This document shows positions 19,441 through 31,734 of a stretch of 64,000 nucleotides of DNA, piece after piece. Origin of the DNA: Scatophagus argus (lineage: Eukaryota; Chordata; Actinopteri; Scatophagidae); contig NC_058503.1 of NCBI RefSeq assembly GCF_020382885.2, forward strand, positions 21,151,535 through 21,215,534, written 5' to 3'. A model generated the notes under the pieces. It made no database searches and was not told the DNA's origin. It saw nothing but the letters and a program-made list of their open reading frames with translations. The translations under genes were made by a program, and so were the position numbers. Positions within the stretch are counted from its first letter, which is position 1; every line of letters begins with the position of its first letter.

Positions 19441-19468
19441 CACATCTGGCCATCAATGGCCAGATGTG
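19441..19468. repeat. Perfect 13-bp palindrome with 2-nt loop
   Basis: CACATCTGGCCAT and ATGGCCAGATGTG are exact reverse complements separated by CA. A further partial copy of the GGCCA half lies just before (ATGGCCATCTGTGGCCA at 19425-19441), so the site is a small cluster of GGCCA inverted units. Confidence 0.85.
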
Positions 19469-21197
19469 TTACTTGATAAGTTTGTTTTTTGATTTTCCTG
19501 CCTTCCCGTCAACACAGACCTCCGCCTTGTCACAACTTTGAACATGTGGATGTGCGGTGGCATGTGGCCGCAGCTCTCTGATTGGTTCGTGTTACCGGCC
19601 TGGGCAGCTTGGTTAATGACCGAACCTGTCTGAGTGACGTCTGTGTGCGAGACACTGTCCACTTCCTGTAGACCTCCAGGTGATAGTCCTGGCATCTCTC
19701 AGCAAACAAAATGTCCCTCTTTTTATTTTAATCTGGCACCGGTCTCGATTTCCTTTCCGGACGTGAAGAAGAATGAACTCACGCCACACCTGGGCGAGAA
19801 AGCGCCGCGTCTTTGGCGTCAGCAGCTTTCTTGTTCCACGCTGTAGCGCCTCTGACAGCTGGATCACGAAGACAGACTGCGGCGGAGACGTCATCTTTGT
19901 CCGTGGATACAAACTGATGGCCTTCTGCCATAAGCTACAACACGCCTTGCAGCAGTTAGCCGTCGTGTGCTTGTACGAGCAGTTTTCCTTTTCAAAGTGA
20001 CACAGCGACACGTCCACAGAGTCCTGATGTTGTGTTTGTGACCTTCGTATGACCACTACAGATCTCTGTTCCAAGAGTCTATATTTTATGTATCATTGTG
20101 AAAGATTTCAGCTAAATTTTACTTGTAGCTGATTGGAATCTTGTATGTGATCCGTTTTTCTTTCTTTCTTTTTCTTTTTTTTAAATTAATCAAAAATTTA
20201 CTTGCTGTGTTGGTGATTTCATGTGATGAGAAAGAAAACTTTTCAGTGTCTGTCATGTAACCCGGGATGTAAACACTACAGTTGGAGGTGAAATGTAAAT
20301 GTTTTTCCAGACATCCTGTTAAATGTCAGGTGTGTGTGTGTGTGTGTGTGCGTGTGTGTGTGTACATTTGGAGGAAGTGATAACCGACCCGTGAGGGCGA
20401 ATGAACGGGTCGAGCACTTTAAGTGACGGATGTTAACTGCTTCTCTCCTTCTTGTTCTTTATTGCCAATCAGTCCGTCTTCTGTCGCAGTCGTTAAGTAT
20501 GAAAGCCTTTTTAGGATGATTAGTGGTCATTGTTTTTATTTTGGTTTTGTTTCTTTTTTTTGTCTGGTTTGATTTCACATGAAAAAATCTTTTTCTATTT
20601 CATATTTTATCAATGGTGCTTGTGGAATTTCTTTATGGTTTTTACATGATTATCTTTTTTTTTTCTTTCTCAGGTTCTTTGTCTCGTTTTTCACATCTGA
20701 GCAATTTCTGTGTCTTTCGGTGTCATTAATGAAGATGTAATAAGGTCTAAAAGAAGGCCAGGAAAAAGACTGTAATAGTAAATTCCCTGTTATCAGCATT
20801 AGCTCTTGAATTATCCTGTTATTTTGCAACTCTGTTTTCATACTTACAATGCACTATTAAAATATATCTTTTTAAATCCTTGTGTTTAATGGCATCTGGT
20901 TTCTAAATTGTCAGCATCCGTGAGAATGAAAAGAAAATACTCATGTAAAGTACAAGTACCTTAAAAGTGTTGCTGTGGTTGACAAACTGCTTACGCCTTT
21001 TTTTTTTTTTTTTTTTTAAATTGATTGCGGTCAGTTAGCCCCCAAAAAAAATGTATTTAAATTTTGCAGAGAGATTCACTGCCCTCAGATGATCAACCCA
21101 AAAACTGAGGATCCCCAGAGCAGCTAGTATGGCTGTAGACTTTAATTCATAGCCACTCCTTTTGCTCATTGGTGAGCGCTGTTGAATGGTGGGACAA

Positions 21198-21234
21198 CCA
21201 TCCATCCATCCATCCATCCATCCATCCATCCATC
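21198..21234 (+). repeat. (CATC)n microsatellite
   Basis: About nine tandem CATC units. This matches the GATG-type tail of the SINE family at 29280 and 62599 in reverse, but no SINE body is attached, so it is either a stand-alone microsatellite or a relic tail. Confidence 0.85.
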
Positions 21235-23550
21235 TGAAGGTTGGTGGTTCAATCCGTTCCGTCAGTGTGTTTGAATGGCTGATGGAAAGCACCTTGCATG
21301 GCAGCCTCTGCCATCAGTGTGTGTGTGTGTGTGTGTGAGTGAACATGGTCAGTGGATCAGAAAAGTGCCACACAGATGAAAGTCCATTTACCATTCATTC
21401 ATCCGGACACGTATTCACCACCGTCAGCTGGAGAGTTGAGCGTCTGCAGCTTTTCACATCTGTGAAATGCGGCCCATTGAATTGTGGGATTGTCACCGTA
21501 AAGTACTTTTTTTTCTTTCGCTCCATTTTGGGATCCGATTGCGGGTTGCGCTGAAAGAAGCCGAGTTGCATTCAGACACGTCAAGGTTCAGGGCCGTTCG
21601 TCTTGTGTTTGCTCAAGTGACAGAAACCTGCAAGGACCTCCATTTCATGTAGAGATTTTTTTGAAAAGGATGTGTGGAAAAATATCTCTTTCACAATAGT
21701 GTATAAAAACAGTACTTGGTTCAGTGAAGACAGCAGCAATACCCATTTTCACTTTCGGTGAAAAGTGCAGCATGATGGCTGTGAATTCAGATGCCGCATG
21801 CCAAAAAATCTTGTTGGGTTGTGCTGCAGAGTGCATGCATCAGATTTGGATGTCTAAATACTGAGTAAAATCTGCCGTTACGTGAAACAGGAGATATTTT
21901 AGGTCTTGTAGAGTACGGCATATCTTCTCCCTGAAGCTTTTCAAGTCAAACTAGAATCTGACCCTGTTACTGCTTTCAGTGTCAAATGGAAACTCAAGCA
22001 AGACTTTGCTTTCATTTTTTTATACAGCAGCCAGCTCCACGTAGGCTAAGAGTTGTTCTTATCGCTCCAACGCATGACTGGTTTTGTAATGTAAATAATT
22101 ATTCATTGGTTAAGCTCTTCTCATGTTTGTCAACCATTTTAGGTTGGCTCATTTCCTTTAACATCTAACAGCTGTCGGTGATTTCGGGCATGCGGCGCAA
22201 CACTGCACACGAGGTGTTTATCTCAAAGTCACAAAGACAATTTCATGCAGTCTCTCACTCGTGAGCACCTCATTATTGAGGTATAAGAAACGTATCGTTA
22301 AGCTCTCTGCAATTACTCTTAGACATATGAGGCATAATTCAAATGAGATCTGAGACGTAAATTAAGAAGCTTTGATATAATACAGAGCAATCAACCTTGA
22401 TTTTTACTTTGCTCACTTTTGACAGTTAACATCTGGCTGGCAGCGTGATGCCGTGCAGAGCATGATGGTATAATTGCTGGTTTCTGACAATATTCAATCA
22501 CAGAGAGAGGGCACTCGAGGCTTTCACCTAATCAGCTTTAACCCGTAGGCATTCAGCCCTATCTGTTGAAGCAGAAACAGATATGTGCCTGACTTTTTCC
22601 CGAGAATGACAGACGGATCGTGTGTGGATTAATGCAGCCAATGTTCTTCTCAGGAAAAAAACAGACTTAGCAATCAGTCATTATCTTTAAAACACCAGTC
22701 TCTAAGAGCTCCGTGATTATCGCTTCGTCAGCCGTGTTATGACACAACCATCATTCTGTTCGTGTAGGAGTTCACGTTGCATTTTCTTCATGTCAACACT
22801 ATCTCTGACAGGCCTGGTGATCTGAGCTCACCTACGCATGCCTGGACTGCTTCAGCCTAGTTCCTGTTTGAACTTTTCAACTTCCCTGCCAAAACTACCC
22901 CGTCCACTTTTGACTGCCTGCTGTGTCCCGTCTTCATTCTCAGCCATGTTTAAGGGGTCCAGCTTTATCTTTATCCTTACCGTTACCTTCAAACAAAACA
23001 ACCGGGATGCGAATGTCACTTGGTTTTAGCAACACTCACGTTTCCTGTGGCGGTGGTTTAATGTTTAACTGCCCTGCCCTCATATGTGGGAGGAGGAAAC
23101 TTGTGTGAGTCAAACGTTGGCTGACACTTTGCTCAGATTGAGGTGAAACCACCAGACTCTGGACTGGGACCTACGAGGGCTCTTGAGGATCCCAGATGAT
23201 CATCAGGACTGGGAGACAATGGACCAGGTTTGGAGCCACACTCTGGACTTTTGGGGATAAGAACTTGAACATTTAGAACAGCATGGAAAGCACTGAAGAG
23301 TCTTGATATTTTCTACTAGTGTGTCCCGAGATGATAGACCTGTTGTGAGTTTCCCACCCACTGGAATTCTGCCCTTGAAGTCTCACAAACTATTCCAGAC
23401 AAAGAAAGGTCTTCAGTGTAAGTTGTTATCTTGGAAAAGAGCTCAACTCTGGATCTTGGCTCTAATCACAGGGACTGCGCCCAGTAGAGCTGATAAGGTA
23501 AAAGGACAAAAATCAATACCTGGAAAATCTGAACTCGCCACTCCGTAACC

Positions 23551-24334
23551 ATGAGTGAAGAAATGGAGATAGCAGACGAGAAAGACTGGCATGAGCTTGA
23601 ACCCAGTGACTCCATCAAAATCTTCCTGACAGTCCTTTACAGCCTCATCCTAGTGACGGGCATCGTGGGTAACTCGGTCACCATCAGAGTGACACAACTG
23701 CTGAAATGTAATGGCTACCTGCAGAAGAATGTGACCGACCACATGGTCAGCCTGGCGTGCTCGGACTTGTTGGTGCTGCTCATCGGCATGCCGGTGGAGC
23801 TCTACAGTGCTATCTGGTTCCCGTTCTCATCCGCATCAGGCAACGCTTCTTGTAAGATCTACAACTTCCTGTTCGAGGCTTGCAGCTATGCCACCATCCT
23901 CAACGTGGCCACGCTTAGCTTTGAGCGCTATGTGGCTATCTGCCACCCGTTTCGCTTCAAAGCCCTGGGTGGAAGACGCACCTCTGCCCTCATCACCTTC
24001 GCCTGGCTGGTGTCCGTGCTCGTGGCCTTGCCGTTGCTGATCGCCACAGGAATGCAGGGACACATTCCCTTCCTAGCTGATACGCCCGTCCAGAATCTGA
24101 CTTTCTGCACAAATCTGAGGGAGCGCTGGGTGATGTACAGGACCAGCATCTTTGTGGCGTTCATCGTCTACATGATCGTGCTGATCTGCGTGGTTGTCAT
24201 GTGCCGGGCCATGATCCTCGTCCTTCGAAAACCTATTGGATCTGTGGATGACGGTATCAATGGGACTCAGAGGGCACGCAAGCACGAAAGTTCAAAGGTC
24301 AAGATGGCCAGGAAGCAGACCATCATTTTTCTTG
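23551..24334 (+). CDS. gpr39: gpr39 coding exon 1 (TM1-TM5)
   Basis: Starts at ATG AGT GAA in context TAACCATGA. It ends at TTTCTTG followed by the donor GTAGGT. Reading through the donor stays open for 65 further codons to TAA at 24529-24531, which would give a 326-aa product lacking TM6-7. Confidence 0.93.
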
Positions 24335-27300
24335 GTAGGTTGTTGGCTTTATATTTCAAAAAAGACGACCGTGTTGTTCCACCAACCGTGTACGATCAAA
24401 GAAATTATTTCAGAGCTCTTTGTGTGTGTCTGTTTGTATTGCGAGTGTACCGTCTGAGTTTTAATACCTTTTGGGATCTGAAAGGTGTTAACAGAAGTGC
24501 TACAGGGTGTTACATCTGGTCCACCATGTAAGGCGACGTGTGCGTTGGTGTGATTTTTGTTACCGTTGCTGCTCAGGATGTTCAGACGTGTCTCACAGCC
24601 TCTTTGTTTGTTTGCAGCAGACATCACTTTGACTCTGTGCCAAATGGAAGTAAAATAAACCAAATTTATTTCCAGTTTTATGACCACCCAAGCGATTTTA
24701 CGCACATGCTGACACACACTCTGCTTTTGTTTAGGGTGTGCTCTTAAACTGAATGGACAGTGCAGATAAACCATCTCAGGATAGTAAGTGCTGCTTGTTT
24801 AGCTTTGTGTGTGTGTTGATTCAGCCTTGGAGAAAGATTTTCGGTGTTTTCATGTTGTCTAGTCATAGTTAAAATAAAATATGACAACATGTGTGATACA
24901 CATTTGTTAAGTCAGCCATCATTTGACATATCAAAGGGCTCCATGTCCACGTTTTGACTTTCACAACTCTCAAACGAAACAAAAAGTACTGCCATAAAAA
25001 GACAAGAAAGGGAGAGAGATCTCACCAACGACCCCACAGAGAAGGACTCTCCTTCCTGTCAGTCAGGTGTGCAGCGGATGCCAAAACCACCAATAGTTGA
25101 GTCAGATAAAAATTTTAATAACAGAATTTGCAGGGTAAACAGAGTGCGAGCACTGAGGTGGACATCCTGAGGACATCAGCACCGTCTTGGTCTGGTGAAC
25201 ATCAGCTAGAGGTGGACAGGAGGAGGGAGGGACTCAGAGATGTTAGCAGATGTACCACACTGCAGAGAGGCTGAAATCAGAGGAGATAGGATACACACTA
25301 ATACATGCAGCAGATAAACTCCCAGAGTCCCTCAGTCACGCAGCAGTGCGGTCACAGAGAGCGAGCGCATGAATAAACAGCACGCACACAAGAAACAGGA
25401 TGTACAGGAAGCAAAATTCCAGACGCCGGAGGAGGAAACTCTGAACTTCACTGTCACTCCCTGCATAAAGTGCAAACATCTGTCACAGTTTCTTAGAAAA
25501 GGTTTAGGAAAGTGAGTTTTATTTTCCTGTCTGCAACATACAAACTTAAAAGCTGCACTTACTGATATTTTTTATTTATATATATTAATGAATTGAATGG
25601 CTGCCTAACGTGAGAGGCGTCTTGTGCAGTAACCCTCAGCTTTGTTGAACGTTTTAGATTCTTTCAGCCCAGTTATTAGACCTGAAACTTAACTCTTTTT
25701 ACTTAACAACAAATTTCTGAAGAAGCTACTGAATGCTACCTGCCCAGCACCTAACAAGAAACAAACAGCTTGTAGCCATTAAAGAAACAAACATTTCCTT
25801 CAGGAGTTGTTGGAGACCAAAACAGAGTTGAAACGAGAGTAAATGTGGGCCGGAAACACGACTCCAGATGATTGCTAGTCACTCTGTGTTTGCTGGACGT
25901 TGTTGTTGTTTCTGGGAGCAACGAGTTCGGAGAACAAAGTGACACAAATCAGCTGTCAGTTCAGCAACGCTCTCTGAAGTTTAAAGAAGCACACGGGAAT
26001 AAATGCAGTCAGGTGCAAAAATCAGCATCAAGCTTGATTAGAAAGAAGCACATGGAAACCAGGAAGCAGTTGTAAAATGCAAGAGCAGGGAGTGGACACA
26101 GCTTGGATCAGGATGAATCAAAGTCAGGTGAAAAGGGAAAACATGGACGTTAAATTACAGCACTGGAATTCACTGTGTACGTTTATGGGTCAGTTTCACA
26201 CACAAGTGACTGAATTCATAACCTGGCTGGTTGTTTTACGAGCTCAACGTTGTTTGTGTTTTGTTTTGTGTTTCATCTACAGAAGCTATATGTTTCCCTG
26301 AAATACGATGACTGTCGACCACAGATACGTGTGAAAGTGAAGACAATGAACTGTGGAAACACACAAATTACAAAGTGAAATAGTAAAACTGTCCAGCCTT
26401 CATGTTTTCAGGTTGACCATCCATCCTTACGTACATCCAGTTCACTTGAATGTGACATCTCAGGAACGTCTTCACTGGCTCCTGACACAAATGTCCACTG
26501 GACAGATAGATAGACAGATAGACAGACAGATAGACAGACAGATACTTTATTGATCCAGAGAGACATTCAATCATGCAGTAGCCCATTACTGCAGTGTAGG
26601 TTAGTCAAAAAGTACGCAAACAAACAACCAAACAAGGCCTAAGTGTTAGTAGGAAAAATAGACTGAAAGTATACTAAATAAAATAAAATATGCTACATGA
26701 AGCACAATAGAGCGCAGAGAAAGCAGGTCGACCAGATTGACCGTGTGTGTAAAATAACAGACTAAAAAAAGCTACAGTGTAAACATATGTAACTCAGGAT
26801 GAATTGATTCGGGTTTGGTTTAACAGGATGAAATGATAAAGTGAGGACATATTATATCTTTAAGTTCAAAGGCAAACTTCTAACTGCGTTTCTTTACACT
26901 TTCTACATTTTATTAATCACTCACACATGTGAAGACCCGCTGATGAGGCCTCCTGCACCTGCAGCCTGATGGGCGGAGTCAGGTCGTCAGGGACATTCAG
27001 CCCACCTGGTCCTGTGGAGGTTATTTAATCTGGTGGCAGTCAGCCAGTCTCTTCTTCTTTGGCTTCCTTCTCCTTCCTGTTTGGTTCTGTTGTGTTTAAT
27101 TTGTCTTTTTAGTTACAAAACACGACTTGTTTTTGGCTGCAACTCGTGTGTGTGTGTGTGTGTGTGTTCTTCCCCTCCTTCGTCCAGCCTCGGGGGTTGT
27201 GACAGCACTAATGAGTCCAGACAAACTGCAGCTTGACTCACATTTTTCTTTGCTTTGAAGGCGAGTGCCACATGAACTGCATCAGCCAAATGAGACATGT

Positions 27301-30300
27301 GCACTGGGAGTTTTTGTAGTAAACATTTAGCATCCAATTGATGCAACTGGTATCAAAAAATCCCACTATTTCTCTCAGTCAAACCTCCTTTAACTCTGAA
27401 CACACTCTTTAGATTTAAGGTGTGAATTACACTTCACAAAGATGTCACGTTTTTGATTAAACGTCCTTAAATCTGCTGAAAACAGAAAAACTACACTCCT
27501 TATAACTCCAGAAAATGCCAGACTCATCAGTTTCCTTCATTATCAAATTAATCCAGTGATTTATGCATGTGTGCACAGCAAACAGGACCTGCTAAAAGCT
27601 AATTCAGCACAGTTTTAGTGGTGCCAGTTTTCCAGAATCCAAACAAATAAAGGCAAAAAAAAAACCAAAGATGCTGAACTCGTAGGCTATTTAAAGATTG
27701 TCTTGGTTTCATCTGTGAATGGGGCACTCGGTGATCCTTCAGAAGTGTTAATGTCCTCATCTCAGATCGTCATTTTCATTGGGAGGTTTGGCTGCAGAAG
27801 GGTTAGGGTTAGGGCTAACCCTAAGCCCAGAAGATGTTTTTCCCCCGTGATGAAAGGGGTTAGAAATGTGACCATAAGGAGGCTCGGGTCCTCAGGACGG
27901 CCGTGTGTCCGCCGCACTTGAGGCATTCAATCTGGAAAAACCTCTGAACACATGCTGACTTTCTGCTTACCGCTCTGCCATTTGTCCTTAAACACGATAC
28001 GACAGCCTAACACAAAAGCTTGTTTCTTCTTCGTGTTCAGTGTAATTAATGACTGAACATTATATTCAGTCTGATCAAACACATCTGGTTAATTTTCCTC
28101 CAGTCCCTTGAGTACAGGAGCCTGGCAGGGCCCAGTTGTGCTCTGATTTGATTACCAGTCAGTCGTACATCCTCATCAGTCCAATTATGTGTTTGGAACT
28201 GGACGAGGCGCGAATCAAATTGAGTTTCTGTGCTGCGGTTACCTCAGACAGATGAGGAAGGAGGGGTCAGCGGCGTTACAGCCAGTGCTTTAAAAGGGTT
28301 TTTATCCATCACACACAATTAGCTCAATTGCCTGAGAGAACGAAATTGTTTTCCGTCCTGCTGTTAAGGATGTCATTTTCAACCTTCTCACACATATTCA
28401 CATCAGCTGGTGTTAACTGACGGAGATGGTGACATATATGACGTAACATGTGATGGAAATCGGGAGGATGGAAGGCTGAGGTGATGATTAGCAGGAAGAA
28501 AAGAACGAGGATGACGACGGCGTTTGTGGAGGAGAAATGGGAGTTTATCACCATATTGATGATGAAGAACATTTGTCAGCCGATGAGCGAGGGTTTTTAT
28601 CGTCTTTCAGCTAATTGTTTTGGTTTTTACATCCACGATTTTATGGTTTGGTTCGGTCTAACCAGCCTTTCACTGATGACAAACAGACTGACAAACTGGG
28701 GTTGTGCTGTGGATTTTAAGCTTCTGGGTTCTTTCCAGGCAGACAGTTCATTTACGTTTAGTTTTCTGCTTAACAACATTACACGACACAAGATGGCGGT
28801 ACGGCGTGTAAGAGCTCGTTGTCACAGCTCTGTTTAGAGAACCTGCAGCTGAAGTTTTGCAGTCTTCAACCGCCTGCTGTTTCCACTTCACTTTGCAGCG
28901 ATTAATTCCAATGTGAGCTGCACATTTTCACATACATTCACAACTAAGAGAGAGAACAAACAGGCTGCTGCACGAACAGAAAGCTGACGGCGCTGTAGTG
29001 AAGCACCGAACTGATGAAGATGTTCCTGCAGGTGGTTTGGTGAACCAATAGATTCCCCCGGGGACTGACGAAATGCGCCTCTGAGTTAAGGTGAAGCTGC
29101 TGGGAAATCCTCTGAAATGGTTCTTGTTTCCAAGGCTGACTGTGTGTCCGTCACCTCCTTTAGATTCTGCACAAAAGACTTGAAGTGTTTAGTCTTGTGG
29201 TTTTTTAAGGGTTTGAAAGCACAGTCTTCATTGCAAAAGTTAGTTTCTGATTATTATTTGTTAATTTAGTTTATTGGAAAGGGCAGCACGGTGGTGCAGT
29301 GGTTAGCACTGTCGCCTCATAGCAAGAGGGTTCCAGGTTCGAATCCCGGTCTGGGCCCTTCTATGTGGAGTTTGCATGTTCTCCCTGTGCCTGCGTGGGT
29401 TTTCTCCGGGTTCTCCGGCTTCCTCCCACAATACCAAAAACATGCACATTAGGTTGATTGGCTACTCTACATTGCCCCTAGGTGTGAGTGTGAGAGTGTG
29501 TGGTTGTCTGTCTTTGTGTGTTGGCCCTGCGACTGACTGGCGACCAGTCCAGGGTGAACCCCGCCTCTCGCCCGTAGTCAGCTGGGATAGGCTCCAGCTC
29601 CCCCGCGACCCTGACGGATAAGCGGTATAGAAAATGGATGGATGGATGGATAGTTTATTGGAAGGTTCCACCCTTCTGTACTGCTGCCACAACAGTCAGA
29701 CTTCTGGAGGTCTGGAGGTGGAGGTCTGAGACTAAAACCCAACAGTCTTGATTGATTTTTAATCAGGTGACCATGTTTGTTTGTTTAATTCATTCATTTA
29801 TTTATTTTTACTTTGTTAGTGGGCGTCACCAAGGTGGAGACCATCAGGCATAAGGCCATGTGTACCCGCTGATCTGGGGTCAGTTTTAAGGACTTGGCTA
29901 TAAATAAATAATTTTATTCATTCAAAATATGGATTTGTTATTCTAGATATTATTCATATAATTTGAATGCAAAATGGGTCAAACAAAATCAGCCTGCAGC
30001 AGCACTTTGAAAGTAAGCCAAGTCTGCAGGAAAACCGCAGACCTGGCAAGCCTGAGTCTCAGTACACGATCGGGTTTATTACTCTGCTCGTAACCAGCAG
30101 GCTGGAATATTAATGTTTTGTATAAATATTGATGAGGATTATGTTTCAATATACCAGCCAGAGTGTTGTGATATTACTGATAAAGCGATATTTTGCACAA
30201 AAAATACTTTGTAAAATCACTAAGATATTTTAATGATTGTTAATTAATTAGCCTTCCTCATGCTTGCGATGGTGTCATGTCGGTCTTTTTCACACCCTTT

Positions 30301-31695
30301 AAAACAAGGTGGTGCTGATATTTTTAAGCTAACCAATAACCACATGGCCAAGCAACATTCACATGACTAATTATAAATATGTTTACTCTGACACAAGTTC
30401 AGTTTCTACACTTTATACTTCTACTCCACTGCGTCTCAGGGTCAGATGTGGACCTTTTTACTGCACTCCACTTGTCTGACCGCTTTAGTTCCTCAGGTCA
30501 CACTTTTCCCACCCAAAATCACACATCTCCATGTTTGATGACTGTGAATGTGACTGTTTGTGAGAAACTGAATTGAAAACTTGTTGCTCCTGGATTAGCT
30601 GGAAAATGCATCACTACAAAGCTGAGCTCACGAAAAGCTCGACAAACACCCGATGCACTACAGTGGATTAAACTACACAACTGCACAACTTCCACAGCAG
30701 TAAAATTCAACATACACACGAACACAGCAATAATATTAATACACACTCATCAGACATGACGAGTATACACTGAGTACTTTGACGTTTCATCTAAACGCTG
30801 CTGATTATATCTTTTGAAAGCAGGACTTTACTTGCAGTGGAGAACTTCCACAGTGAAGTGTTAGTACTTCTGCTGAAGTGAGCGATGTGAACACTTCTGC
30901 TTGTTCGCCAGGCCTCACAGCCACATTATCACGTCCATCAGAGCTACTCACAGCAGCTCCGTGCACACAAACAGCAGCTGAAGCAGCAGCGATGGACATC
31001 ATCGTCTTCATAATGGAATATTAAATCTGACTGAATTACCGCGAGGGTCACGACACGCTCCTCCTCGCTGGCTGCTGGCTTCGAATCACCTGAGGTTGGA
31101 TTTGAATATGAATTGTTATTGCAGTTGGCAGACAGAAAAAAGGCCTGCTGCACATGGCAGCGAGTTCCTCTCTGGTGCACATTAAAACACAGTCGGTCCT
31201 GTTGTAAGCGCTGATGTCAGTGATCTCTCAAGTGGCCGCGTCCCTGTCACAGCTCCTCTTTACCTTGAAATAACTTTTTAATCCTTGTTGGGCTGTGCGA
31301 CTTTGGAGAGTAATTAAAAGCAGCGAACATCCTTGTTAAGTTGCCCACACATCACGTCCAGGACAGGAGGTTAATTGCTTTAGATAGTTATTTTCAGTCA
31401 CTGGGAACCAACACTGGGGAGATGAATTTTAATTCTGTTTCGCCGCCTTCAGCCTTTGGCCTGAGACCTTTTGACTTTCACCGGTCATTTGTATTGGGAG
31501 CTGTGAGGCAGAATATGTGAAGAGATGAAAAACAAAAGAGCTGATGTTGTTCTTCAGTTCTTTTTATTCAAGATGCGTGCAGCGATAAGCCCGCGTCTTC
31601 GCCCGCGTTATCACTGCTGAGTATCAAACAAAACACAAAATAATCCAGACAGCTGAGGGAGGCAAAAGTCACTTACATACCAATATATCACCTGA

Positions 31696-31734
<39 letters not shown>

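Larger units (their letters stand above)
17303..23550 (+). other. slc35f5 3' UTR/intergenic/gpr39 leader, no gene recognised
   Basis: From the slc35f5 stop to the gpr39 start there is no convincing coding frame. The first 1-2 kb is probably slc35f5 3' UTR. The interval contains GT repeats at 19380-19402, 20328-20361 and 21316-21338, a (CATC)n run at 21198-21234, poly(T) at 21000-21018 and a palindrome at 19441-19468. About 23110-23550 is probably gpr39 5' leader and contains several upstream ATGs in short closed frames. Confidence 0.6.

Noticed and set aside
19613..20074. Minus-strand frame of about 150 codons 3' of slc35f5
   Set aside because: No recognisable motif, no splice partners, and competing open frames on the other strand; probably slc35f5 3' UTR or intergenic.
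29376..29692. Frames on both strands with PSGSRGSWSLSQLTTGERRG-type translation, also at 62574-62786
   Set aside because: They are chance translations of the tRNA-derived SINE, not genes.
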